Shown: in pieces, positions 8,474 through 15,416 of the stretch | Numbering within the stretch: the first letter of the stretch is position 1 | How the letters are laid out: every line of letters starts with the position of its first letter | Assembly (NCBI GenBank): GCA_052035955.1 | Contig: JBPOHD010000077.1 | Location: 1-47,776, forward strand | Reading direction: 5' to 3' | From: JAEUNJ01 sp052035955 | Lineage (GTDB): Bacteria > Pseudomonadota > Gammaproteobacteria > Burkholderiales > Rhodocyclaceae | Length of the DNA: 47,776 nt | Notes under the pieces: model-generated | Seen by the model: only the letters and a program-made list of their open reading frames with translations | Databases searched by the model: none | Told to the model about the DNA's origin: nothing | Position numbers and translations under genes: made by a program

Positions 8474-9232
8474 ATGCTTGCGATCATCGGCGGCAGCGGT
8501 CTCACCCAGTTGGCGATCCTGGAAATCGAACGGCGGCAGGTGGTTCGAACGCCTTTCGGCGAGCCTTCGGGGCCGCTCATGTTCGGGCGCATCGGAGGCC
8601 GCAAGGTGGTCTTTCTGGCGCGGCATGGCTACGGGCATACCGTTCCGCCGCATCTGGTGAATTACCGGGCGAACATCTGGGCACTGAAGCACGGCGCGCA
8701 GGCGCAGCACATGATTTCGGTCGCCTCGGTCGGCGGCATCCGGAAGGACCTGGGCCCGGGCGTCCTGGTGGTGCCGGACCAGATCATCGACTACACATGG
8801 GGTCGCCCCTCGACCTTCTTCGAGGGCGGCGAGGCGGGCGTCGTCCATATCGATTTCACCCAGCCTTACGACGCGGGGGTCCGCCACGAATTGCTGGAGG
8901 CGGCGCGCAGCGGCGGCCACGAGATCGTGGATGGCGCGGTCTACGCCGCGACCCAGGGACCGCGGCTGGAAACGTCGGCCGAGATCGACCGGCTGGAGGG
9001 CGACGGTGCCCACGTCGTCGGGATGACCGGCATGCCGGAGGCTGCCCTGGCGCGCGAACAGGGGATACCCTACGGCGCCCTCTGCGTGGTGGCCAATTGG
9101 GCAGCAGGCCGCAACGACAGTGCGCGGGAGATCAGCTTCGCCCAGGTCGAGGAGACCCTGCAGGGCGCCATGGCCCGGGTGCGCGACGTCATCGCGCGGT
9201 TCTGCGAGGACGGGTGCCGGATTGATCCGTGA
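8474..9232 (+). CDS. S-methyl-5'-thioinosine phosphorylase (MTAP/PNP family)
   Basis: 252 residues from ATG 8474, chosen because GGAAGG at 8461-8466 is well placed and the protein then opens with the family strand MLAIIGGSG; an ATG at 8450 adds eight unlikely residues. Phosphate and ribose site motifs are RHGYGH, PPHLVNYRAN and GPRLETSAEI, with GMTGMPEA near residue 184. Where methylthioadenosine phosphorylases carry the adenine-reading Asp-x-Asp pair, this protein has N208-W-A210, as expected for a 6-oxopurine enzyme. It would split methylthioinosine, from methylthioadenosine made during polyamine or quorum-signal synthesis, into hypoxanthine and methylthioribose-1-phosphate. Hypoxanthine could go to the phosphoribosyltransferase at 4913. 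No deaminase lies in the window. Substrate choice is inferred. Confidence 0.85.
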   Translation: MLAIIGGSGLTQLAILEIERRQVVRTPFGEPSGPLMFGRIGGRKVVFLARHGYGHTVPPHLVNYRANIWALKHGAQAQHMISVASVGGIRKDLGPGVLVVPDQIIDYTWGRPSTFFEGGEAGVVHIDFTQPYDAGVRHELLEAARSGGHEIVDGAVYAATQGPRLETSAEIDRLEGDGAHVVGMTGMPEAALAREQGIPYGALCVVANWAAGRNDSAREISFAQVEETLQGAMARVRDVIARFCEDGCRIDP

Positions 9233-9761
9233 AATCCTGCGCATGGGCGACCCGCGCCTCCTGCGGGTGGCGAGGCCCGTGGAGCGCTTCGGGACGCCGG
9301 AACTGGAGACCCTGGTCGCCGACATGATCGAGACCATGCATGCGGCCGACGGCGCGGGACTCGCCGCACCCCAGATCGGTGTGGACCTTCGGGTGGTCAT
9401 CTTCGGCTTCGAATCGAATCCGCGCTACCCCGAGGCGGAGCCGGTTCCCTTCACCGTCCTGGCCAATCCGGTCCTGACGCCGCTTTCGGGGCAGACGGAG
9501 GAGGGCTGGGAGGGCTGCCTGTCGGTCCCCGGCCTGCGCGGCTGGGTGCCGCGATGGTCGTCTTTGCGCTATACCGGCTTCGACCAATGTGGCAACACGA
9601 TCGACAGGACCGTAGACGGCTTCCACGCCCGGGTGGTGCAGCACGAATGCGACCACCTGGACGGAATCCTCTACCCGATGCGGGTCAAGGACTTCCGTCT
9701 GTTCGGGTTCACCGACGTGCTCTTCCCGGATCCCGGCGCGTCGGGATCCGCCGCGGACTGA
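9222..9761 (+). CDS. def: Peptide deformylase
   Basis: 179 residues if translation begins at TTG 9222, overlapping the phosphorylase gene by 11 bases; an ATG at 9243 is the alternative (172 residues). TTG is preferred because it keeps the IREILRMGDPRL segment usual in this family. All three deformylase motifs are intact: GAGLAAPQIG, EGCLSVP (C99) and QHECDHLDG (H141, E142, H145), which give the Fe/Zn site and the catalytic Glu. It removes formyl groups from nascent N-terminal methionine. It is not next to fmt as the classic def is, so this may be a second deformylase of the genome. Coupled translation with the phosphorylase is suggested by the overlap. Confidence 0.93.
   Translation: MIREILRMGDPRLLRVARPVERFGTPELETLVADMIETMHAADGAGLAAPQIGVDLRVVIFGFESNPRYPEAEPVPFTVLANPVLTPLSGQTEEGWEGCLSVPGLRGWVPRWSSLRYTGFDQCGNTIDRTVDGFHARVVQHECDHLDGILYPMRVKDFRLFGFTDVLFPDPGASGSAAD
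9728..9749. terminator. Hairpin at the end of def, possible factor-dependent stop signal
   Basis: GGATCCCG-GCGCGT-CGGGATCC is a perfect 8-bp stem inside the last codons of def, between two convergent genes only 14 bases apart. There is no T-run on either strand, so it is not a typical intrinsic terminator, but its location between convergent stops is suggestive. Confidence 0.35.
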
Positions 9762-9775
9762 AACCGCGCGCGGCT

Positions 9776-12496
9776 TCAGAACACGATGTCGGCCGCGCTC
9801 AGGTCGGCCATCTTGAAGCCGACCAGGACGATCTCGCTGCCTCCGAAGGCGATCACGGTGTCCGTCCCCGCCATGCTGATCGACAGGCTCTTGATGTCGA
9901 CGGCGCCGCTGTCGTGCAGGTCCAGGCGGTCGATCTTGTCCTGGAAATCCGTCACCGTGTCGTGGCCCCAACTCTTGCCGAAGGCGAAGGTATCGCGACC
10001 GCTGCCGCCGGTCAGGGTATCGTTCCCCAGGCGTCCGTCCAGCCGGTCGTCGCCGTAGTCCCCGCCGAGGATCCGGTCGTTGCCGGCGCTGCCGATGACG
10101 GTGTCCTTGCCGCCGCCGGCGTCGATGGCGAGCTTCCCGGTCAGGGCGGTGGCGGAGAAGTCGAGGAGGTTGTCCTTCCAGTCGCCGACGAGGCGGACAT
10201 TGCCGGTGGCGCCCGTGGCGTCGATGATCTCGACGCCGCTGGCCGGGCCGAAGGCGGACAGTCCGATATCGACGTTGTCGCCGTAGGCGGCGATGCGGTC
10301 CTTGCCGGCACCGCCGCTGTAGCTGTCGTAGCCCTCGAAGCCGGCGTCCCTGTTGCCGGTGACGCGGAAGAGGTCGTCGCCGGCGCCGCCGGAGACGGCG
10401 TCGGTGCCGCCGCCGCCGTGGATCGTGTCGTTGCCGTTGCCGCCGGAGAGGGACTGGTCGCCCCAGGAGCCGCCTTCGATGCTGTCGTTGCCGGCGCTGC
10501 CGATGACCGTGTCCTTGCCGCCACCGGCGTCGATCGTCAGCGTCGGCGCGGGCGACGACCCGGAATTGTTCGACTGGGTACTGACGAACGATACTCCGCT
10601 GAAGTCGAGCAGATTGTCCGTCCAATCGCCGATCAGGCGCACGATACCCTTCGCCCCCGTGGCGTCGATGATCTCGATACCGTTGGCCGGGCCGAAGGCG
10701 GACAGTCCGATATCGACCTTGTCGCCGTAGGCAGCGATGCGGTCCGTGCCGGCACCGCCGTCGAGGACGTCGTAGCCTTCGAAGCCTGAATCCTTGTTGC
10801 CGGTGACCCGGAACGCGTCGTTGCCTGCCCCACCCGACTGGCTGTCGTTGCCGCTGGCCCCGTAGAGAATGTCGTTGCCGTCCCCGCCGGAAAGTACGTC
10901 GTTGCCCCAACTGCCGAACACGAGGTCGTTGCCGGCCCCGGCAGAGACGGTATCGTCGCCGCCTCCGGCATTGATCTGCTCATTGCGGCCGTCCCCGTGG
11001 AGGTCGTTTCCGTCCCCGTCGCCGGCGACGATCACGGCCTGTTCGTAAAAGAAGTTGAGCCAGGTCGCGACGTCGGAGACGGTGGCATTCGGATTTCCGT
11101 CCTCGTTGAGGAAACGGCCGTCCCGGATCTCGAATCCCAGGTGGTAGATGCCGTCGGCGACGGTATCCACCAGGTTGCGGTCGAGGAAGTTCGTATTGGC
11201 CCCGTTGTTCTGGACCAGGTGGTACCCCCAGGAGGTGCCATCCTCGTCGTCGCCATGGAGATCCGTCCATTGTTTCAGCAGGGTCGCATTGGACCGGATC
11301 AGCCCGTTCATCTGCCGGACTTCCTCGGGTGTGATCCACCCGTCGGCCCCGGCGCCCGTCTTTCCGATCAGGCTGTTGATGATCTTGTTCATTGCGTCGG
11401 CAGCTTGCGCTCCGCCGTTGATGTCGGCTGCCTCGGTGTTTCGGGCGAGGCCCCGGTCGGCCTTGATGAGGTCGACGATGCGGTCCAATCCGCTTCCGCT
11501 GGTGGACTGGTCGATCAGGAAATAGTTGAGCCAGTCGGAGACGTCCGAGAGGGTGGCGTTCGGATCCCCATCCTCGTTGAGCAGCCGCCCGTCCTGGATT
11601 CTGAAGCCCAGGTGGTAGATCCCGTCGGCGACGGTATTCACGAGGTTCTCGCCGAAGAACCGGGTGGAGGCCCCGTCATTCTGGACAAGGTGGAAGCCCG
11701 TCTCCGAACCCCTTTCGTCGTCCCCGTGCAGGCGCGTCCAATTCGCCAGACGCCCCGGATCGGCCCTCAGGTAGGCGTTCAAGGCCACGACATCCTGAAC
11801 CGAGATCCAGCCGTCCTTGGCGACGCCGGTGGCCGTCAGGGCCTGGGCCAGCATTCGATTCAGGGCATTGGCGGCATCGGCGCCGGCGGCGATCTGCGGG
11901 TCGGAAATCCGGGTGTCCAGCCCGGCGTCGGCCATCACCAGGTCGGTGATCCGGTCCAGACCGGTTCCCGTGGTCGAATGGTCGGTATAGAACTGGGTCA
12001 GCCATTCGGCAACGCGCTCGACGCTGGCGTTGGGGTCCCCGTCCTCGTTGAGGAACCGGCCGTCGCGAATCTCGAAGCCCATGTGGAAAATGCCGTCGGC
12101 GACGGTGTCCAGCATGTTGTCGCCACGGTACTTGGCGTTGCCACCGTCGTTTTGCACCAGGTGATAGCCGGTCTCGCTACCGTCTTCGTCGTCGCCGTGC
12201 AGGACGGTCCAGGCGGCGAGGTGGTTGGTCCGCAAGTAGGCATTCATGGCCACCACCTCGGCCGTCGTGAAGACTCCGTCGGCGGCGGCGCCAGTGGCCG
12301 AAGCGGCCTTCAGGATCAACTGGCCGAGTTGTTCCGCGGCTTGCGCCCCGGCCTTGATATCCTTCCCGTCAGTCGCACCGGCGAGGCCGGGATCGGCATA
12401 GATGGCCTGGACGATCTGGTCCAGGCCCGTTCCGCTGGACCCGAAGAGTGGGTTCGTTACGAGGGAATAGACTTTGACGGAGGATGACGAAGGCAT
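9776..12496 (-). CDS. RTX-type calcium-binding protein with triplicated N-terminal module
   Basis: 906 residues from ATG 12496; an upstream in-frame ATG (12598) would add a low-quality Arg/Pro-rich leader. There is no signal peptide. Residues about 22-170, 176-327 and 333-485 are three copies of one module. Each has GTGLD-I-at its start, a dockerin- or EF-hand-like loop-helix (for example ADGVFTTAEVVAMNAYL), then LHGDDEDGSETGYHLVQNDG and TVADGIYHLGF-IRDGRFLNEDG. From about residue 491, RTX nonapeptides (GGxGNDxLx) bind calcium, interrupted by two copies of a block with FRVTGN, DRIAAYGD and DIGLSAFGP. The end (FQDKIDRLDL ... MADLSAADIVF) looks like a type I secretion tail. Role unknown; probably secreted and calcium-folded. 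No transporter genes are adjacent. Confidence 0.88.
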   Translation of the reverse strand: MPSSSSVKVYSLVTNPLFGSSGTGLDQIVQAIYADPGLAGATDGKDIKAGAQAAEQLGQLILKAASATGAAADGVFTTAEVVAMNAYLRTNHLAAWTVLHGDDEDGSETGYHLVQNDGGNAKYRGDNMLDTVADGIFHMGFEIRDGRFLNEDGDPNASVERVAEWLTQFYTDHSTTGTGLDRITDLVMADAGLDTRISDPQIAAGADAANALNRMLAQALTATGVAKDGWISVQDVVALNAYLRADPGRLANWTRLHGDDERGSETGFHLVQNDGASTRFFGENLVNTVADGIYHLGFRIQDGRLLNEDGDPNATLSDVSDWLNYFLIDQSTSGSGLDRIVDLIKADRGLARNTEAADINGGAQAADAMNKIINSLIGKTGAGADGWITPEEVRQMNGLIRSNATLLKQWTDLHGDDEDGTSWGYHLVQNNGANTNFLDRNLVDTVADGIYHLGFEIRDGRFLNEDGNPNATVSDVATWLNFFYEQAVIVAGDGDGNDLHGDGRNEQINAGGGDDTVSAGAGNDLVFGSWGNDVLSGGDGNDILYGASGNDSQSGGAGNDAFRVTGNKDSGFEGYDVLDGGAGTDRIAAYGDKVDIGLSAFGPANGIEIIDATGAKGIVRLIGDWTDNLLDFSGVSFVSTQSNNSGSSPAPTLTIDAGGGKDTVIGSAGNDSIEGGSWGDQSLSGGNGNDTIHGGGGTDAVSGGAGDDLFRVTGNRDAGFEGYDSYSGGAGKDRIAAYGDNVDIGLSAFGPASGVEIIDATGATGNVRLVGDWKDNLLDFSATALTGKLAIDAGGGKDTVIGSAGNDRILGGDYGDDRLDGRLGNDTLTGGSGRDTFAFGKSWGHDTVTDFQDKIDRLDLHDSGAVDIKSLSISMAGTDTVIAFGGSEIVLVGFKMADLSAADIVF
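11987..12433 (-). repeat. Protein module copy 1 of 3 in the 906-residue RTX protein
   Basis: Residues about 22-170. Copies 2 and 3 follow at roughly 11516-11971 and 11042-11500 on the minus strand. All share the core LHGDD-RG/EDG, HLVQN-GA, TVADGI-HLGF and LNEDG-PNA in the same order and spacing. The first two copies read TGxHLVQNDG and the third WGYHLVQNNG. Confidence 0.8.
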
Positions 12497-12606
12497 GGTC
12501 CGGGTTCCGGGAAAGGATGGGGTGACGAAGCGCGACGGCGGCAATGCGTCGGCGCGTCCGGCGCGGTGCCCGGAGACATCGCTGCCGGGGCGCCGCATGG
12601 CGTTGG

Positions 12607-12612
12607 ATTATA
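12607..12612 (-). promoter_or_regulatory. -10 element candidate for the 906-residue RTX gene
   Basis: The minus strand carries a perfect TATAAT at 12612-12607, about 110 bases before the ATG at 12496. Upstream at 17-20 bases only a poor -35 (TCATTT or TCGTCA) is visible, so an activator may be needed. The 229-base divergent spacer 12497-12725 holds nothing else I can identify. Confidence 0.45.
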
Positions 12613-12725
12613 GCCGCCGACGGGGCGGAAAATGACGAAATGCTGGGCCGGCGTTCGCGTCGAGCACCGCCGGGCACGGGGCCGGGATGCCTTGGATTAC
12701 GGAATTGGAAGGGGTTTGGGTACCT

Positions 12726-14129
12726 ATGGATAACTTGAGTCAGCCGATGGTATTCGTGGACCTCGAGACCACCGGGGCGAACCCCGGCCAGGACAGGATT
12801 ACGGAAATCGGCATCATCCAATGCGATCCGGATGGCGTTCGCGAGTGGTCGTCCCTGGTGAACCCCGGAGTACCGATCCCGGCTTTCATCGAACGCCTGA
12901 CCGGCATCACCAACGCCGCCGTCGCGAATGCCCCGGCCTTCGCGGAAGTCGCGTCGGAGGTGGCGGGCCTGCTCGACGGGCATCTGTTCGTGGCCCACAA
13001 CGCGCGATTCGACTACTCTTTCCTGAAGAGCGAATTCGGTCGTGCCGGACTGGAATTCGAGGCCGCCGTGTTGTGCACCGTGAAGCTGTCGCGCCGCCTT
13101 TTTCCGGAGTTCCGGCGCCACAGCCTGGACGCCCTGATCGAACGTCATGGTCTCACCGCGGAGGGGGGGCGACATCGGGCCCTGGGCGATGCGCGTCTGA
13201 TCCACCGATTCTGGGAGGGCCTGCCGACGCGTGTGGATGCCGAAGTCCTGGCGGCAGCGGTTCGCGCCGCGACTTCAAGGACAGTGCTTCCGGAGCACAT
13301 CGATCCGGCGGTGATCGAAGCCCTGCCGGAGGGAGCCGGGGTCTATGTCTTCTACGGCCCGGATGGCGAGGCGCTCCATGTGGGGCGGGCGAAGGATGTC
13401 CGCCGCCGGGTCCTGGCGCACTTCGCAGGCGACAACGGTTCCGAAAAAGAGGCCGGCCTGGCGGGCCTCGTGCGAGGTATAGAGGGTGTTGGGACCGGCG
13501 GGGAGGTAGGTGCGCTGCTGATGGAGGCAGTCCTCCTGAGGCGCCTGAGGCCGGCCCTCGCGGGGAGTTCCAGGCTGGACTCGGAATTCCATTCCTGGCG
13601 GCTGACGGCCCGGGAGGGCTCGCCGTCGCGGCTCGAACTGGTCGCCGGCGCCGAAATCGATTTTGGCCGCCAGGAGGGCTTGTACGGGTTGTTCCGGTCG
13701 GCGCGCGAGGCGCGCGCCATGCTGGGAAAACTAGCCCTCAGGCACGGGCTGTGTCGTGGCCTCCTGGGCCTGGAGGATCTTGCTGCCGGGAAGCCGTGCT
13801 CGGCCGTCCAGGGAGGTCGGTGCCGTGGAGCCTGCGTCGGACTGGAGCCGGTGGCGCGCCATGGACTTCGCCTCGTGGCGGCGCTGGCAGGTCTGCAATT
13901 GCGCGCCTGGCCGTTCCCGGGGCCGGCCGTGATTCAGGAGCGTGAGGTGGCCCATGTGGTCAATGGGTGGCGTTTCCTGGGTTCGGCCCGGTCCGACGAG
14001 GAAGTCATGGCCCTGCTGGACCAAGACCTCCCGCCGTTCGACGGGAACATCTACCGGATCCTCGAGAAGCACCGCACGGGCCTGCGTCCCCTTCCATCCG
14101 GCCAGAGCCGGGCGGGGATGCCTACCTGA
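12726..14129 (+). CDS. DnaQ-type 3'-5' exonuclease fused to GIY-YIG (UvrC/Cho-like) domain
   Basis: 467 residues from ATG 12726; GGAAGGGG at 12707-12714 precedes it. An ATG at 12687 in the same frame would add 13 residues. Residues 8-165 are a DEDDh exonuclease: VDLETTG (D12, E14), HNARFD (D96), and H150 with D155. Residues about 200-280 are a GIY-YIG domain: GVY 205-207, then HVG at 218-220 where YIG is expected, a downstream arginine-rich helix, and E267. The remaining part holds four cysteines (CSAVQGGRCRGAC and an upstream CRG) as in Cho/UvrC-like proteins. This is the known epsilon-like/Cho fusion architecture, probably in DNA repair rather than replication. The second tyrosine is replaced by histidine. 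The last bases overlap the convergent hydrolase gene by eight. Confidence 0.88.
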   Translation: MDNLSQPMVFVDLETTGANPGQDRITEIGIIQCDPDGVREWSSLVNPGVPIPAFIERLTGITNAAVANAPAFAEVASEVAGLLDGHLFVAHNARFDYSFLKSEFGRAGLEFEAAVLCTVKLSRRLFPEFRRHSLDALIERHGLTAEGGRHRALGDARLIHRFWEGLPTRVDAEVLAAAVRAATSRTVLPEHIDPAVIEALPEGAGVYVFYGPDGEALHVGRAKDVRRRVLAHFAGDNGSEKEAGLAGLVRGIEGVGTGGEVGALLMEAVLLRRLRPALAGSSRLDSEFHSWRLTAREGSPSRLELVAGAEIDFGRQEGLYGLFRSAREARAMLGKLALRHGLCRGLLGLEDLAAGKPCSAVQGGRCRGACVGLEPVARHGLRLVAALAGLQLRAWPFPGPAVIQEREVAHVVNGWRFLGSARSDEEVMALLDQDLPPFDGNIYRILEKHRTGLRPLPSGQSRAGMPT

Positions 14130-14955
14130 ACAGCCGCTCGGCGTTCCGGAAGGCGATCTTCTCTGCGACCTCCCTGGGCAACTGGGCGAGCCAGCCGCGA
14201 TAGCCTTCCATGATCACGCCGTACTGTTCCCAGCGGGAATCGATCCAGGTGTCGGATCCGACCAGGAAGCGATCGGGATAGCGCTCGAAAAGCCGGCGCC
14301 ATTCAGCGGTCAGGCGCCCACCTTCGCCAGTGATGCCGTAACGGTAGGACAGTTCGCACCAGAGGCCCGGAAAGCGCTCGAGATAGGCCGCCACCTTCTC
14401 GGGCGAGGTCGAGAAGCCGGTGTGGGCCCAGACGATCCTGGCCTTGGGATTGTGCCGGAACAGGATCTCGAGGGCCTCGTCGTCGGCGTGGGCGTGCAGA
14501 TAGAGCTTGCGTTCAACGGCGAAATCGACGGCGTGCCTGACCCATTCCGTGTCGGCGGCGCTGCCGCCGAGATGGAATTCCCCGACGCCCTTGTAGTAAC
14601 CCCGGCGATACTCCGTCTGGATCAGGTCGAATATCTTCGGATCGTTCATCCAGGTCTGGATATCGGACCTGACGTTGTAGGGACGGATGAAGGGAACTAC
14701 CCAGATGTCCTTCGGGTTCGCCTCGACGAGTGCCCTCGTGCCGTCGTTGGGCCGGCTGTTGGCGAGGATGCCTGTGACGCCTGCGCGGCGGAACAGGTCG
14801 AGAACTTCCTCCAGGGAGAATCGGGGCCGGGGCTCCCAGTTGTAATGCAGGTGGGCATCGAAAAGCGGCAGTCGGTCCCGGGAGTCCGCCGGTGGCGCCC
14901 ACAGCCCGGCCGCGGCAAGCAATGCGAGGAACAGCCGGCCGCTCACAGGTGCCAT
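14122..14955 (-). CDS. Exported amidohydrolase-family TIM-barrel hydrolase
   Basis: 277 residues from ATG 14955, which overlaps the end of the cNMP-binding gene by 13 bases. An N-terminal signal peptide (MAPVSGRLFLALLAAAGLWA, cleavage near residue 25) points to the periplasm. The barrel starts FDAHLHYN, giving the HxH metal pair (H35, H37). Further likely ligands are GVGEFH, LHAHADDE, WAHTGF and the late aspartate in VGSDTWID. This fits the Amidohydrolase_2 (PF04909-like) family of metal-dependent hydrolases or decarboxylases; the substrate is unknown. It is the last gene of the map-glnD-cNMP-hydrolase cluster. Its stop overlaps the stop of the exonuclease gene on the opposite strand. Confidence 0.85.
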   Translation of the reverse strand: MAPVSGRLFLALLAAAGLWAPPADSRDRLPLFDAHLHYNWEPRPRFSLEEVLDLFRRAGVTGILANSRPNDGTRALVEANPKDIWVVPFIRPYNVRSDIQTWMNDPKIFDLIQTEYRRGYYKGVGEFHLGGSAADTEWVRHAVDFAVERKLYLHAHADDEALEILFRHNPKARIVWAHTGFSTSPEKVAAYLERFPGLWCELSYRYGITGEGGRLTAEWRRLFERYPDRFLVGSDTWIDSRWEQYGVIMEGYRGWLAQLPREVAEKIAFRNAERLFR

Positions 14956-15416
14956 GCCAGTTGCTCGTCCGCCTGGCGGAGGCGCAAGGACAACAGGTGC
15001 GCCATGTTCCGGTAGATCTTCAGGCCGATGTCCGGATGATTGCGAATGCTCTTCTCGCCTATGCGCACGAGGATGCAGGGGGACAGGGCGGTTACGCTGG
15101 CGCTCCTGGTCTCGTTGTCGGCCAGCGCCATTTCGCCGAAGCTGTCGGCAGGACCCAACCGGGCCAGTTCCACGTCTCCGTCGCGCCCTTGCTTGGACAC
15201 CACGGCTTCTCCCTCGATGATCAGATACATGTGGAGGCCGATGCTGCCTTCCTTCAGGATAGGAGCGCCGGCCCCGAAGGTGCATTTCTCGGCGGTGGCG
15301 AGAATGTCGCTGATCTCCCCCGGCGTCAAGCCCTGGAAGACCTTGACCCGGTCGGCGAGCTTGAATAGCAGGCGCTGCAGGTCGTGAAAGGTGAACTCCT
15401 CCTTGATCCAGCTCAT
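14943..15416 (-). CDS. Stand-alone cyclic nucleotide-binding domain protein
   Basis: 157 residues. The ATG overlaps the glnD stop by four bases (ATGA). An N-terminal helical stretch (FHDLQRLLFKLADRVKVFQGLT) leads to a cNMP-binding beta-roll about residues 28-140. That roll has GAGAPILKEGSIGLHMYLIIEGEA and the phosphate-binding cassette FGEMALADNETRSASVTAL. The arginine after the Glu-Met turn is present, consistent with cAMP or cGMP binding. It ends in a helix (MAHLLSLRLRQADEQLAWHL) with no helix-turn-helix, so it is not a CRP-type transcription factor; it is more like a regulatory subunit. The partner is unknown. Tight coupling to glnD suggests a link to nitrogen signalling, which is inference. 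Confidence 0.9.
   Translation of the reverse strand: MSWIKEEFTFHDLQRLLFKLADRVKVFQGLTPGEISDILATAEKCTFGAGAPILKEGSIGLHMYLIIEGEAVVSKQGRDGDVELARLGPADSFGEMALADNETRSASVTALSPCILVRIGEKSIRNHPDIGLKIYRNMAHLLSLRLRQADEQLAWHL

Noticed and set aside
11413..12487. Plus-strand frame (from 10997) opposite the 906-residue RTX gene with apparent internal repeats
   Set aside because: The repeats are the mirror of the triplicated module on the minus strand; no ribosome site.
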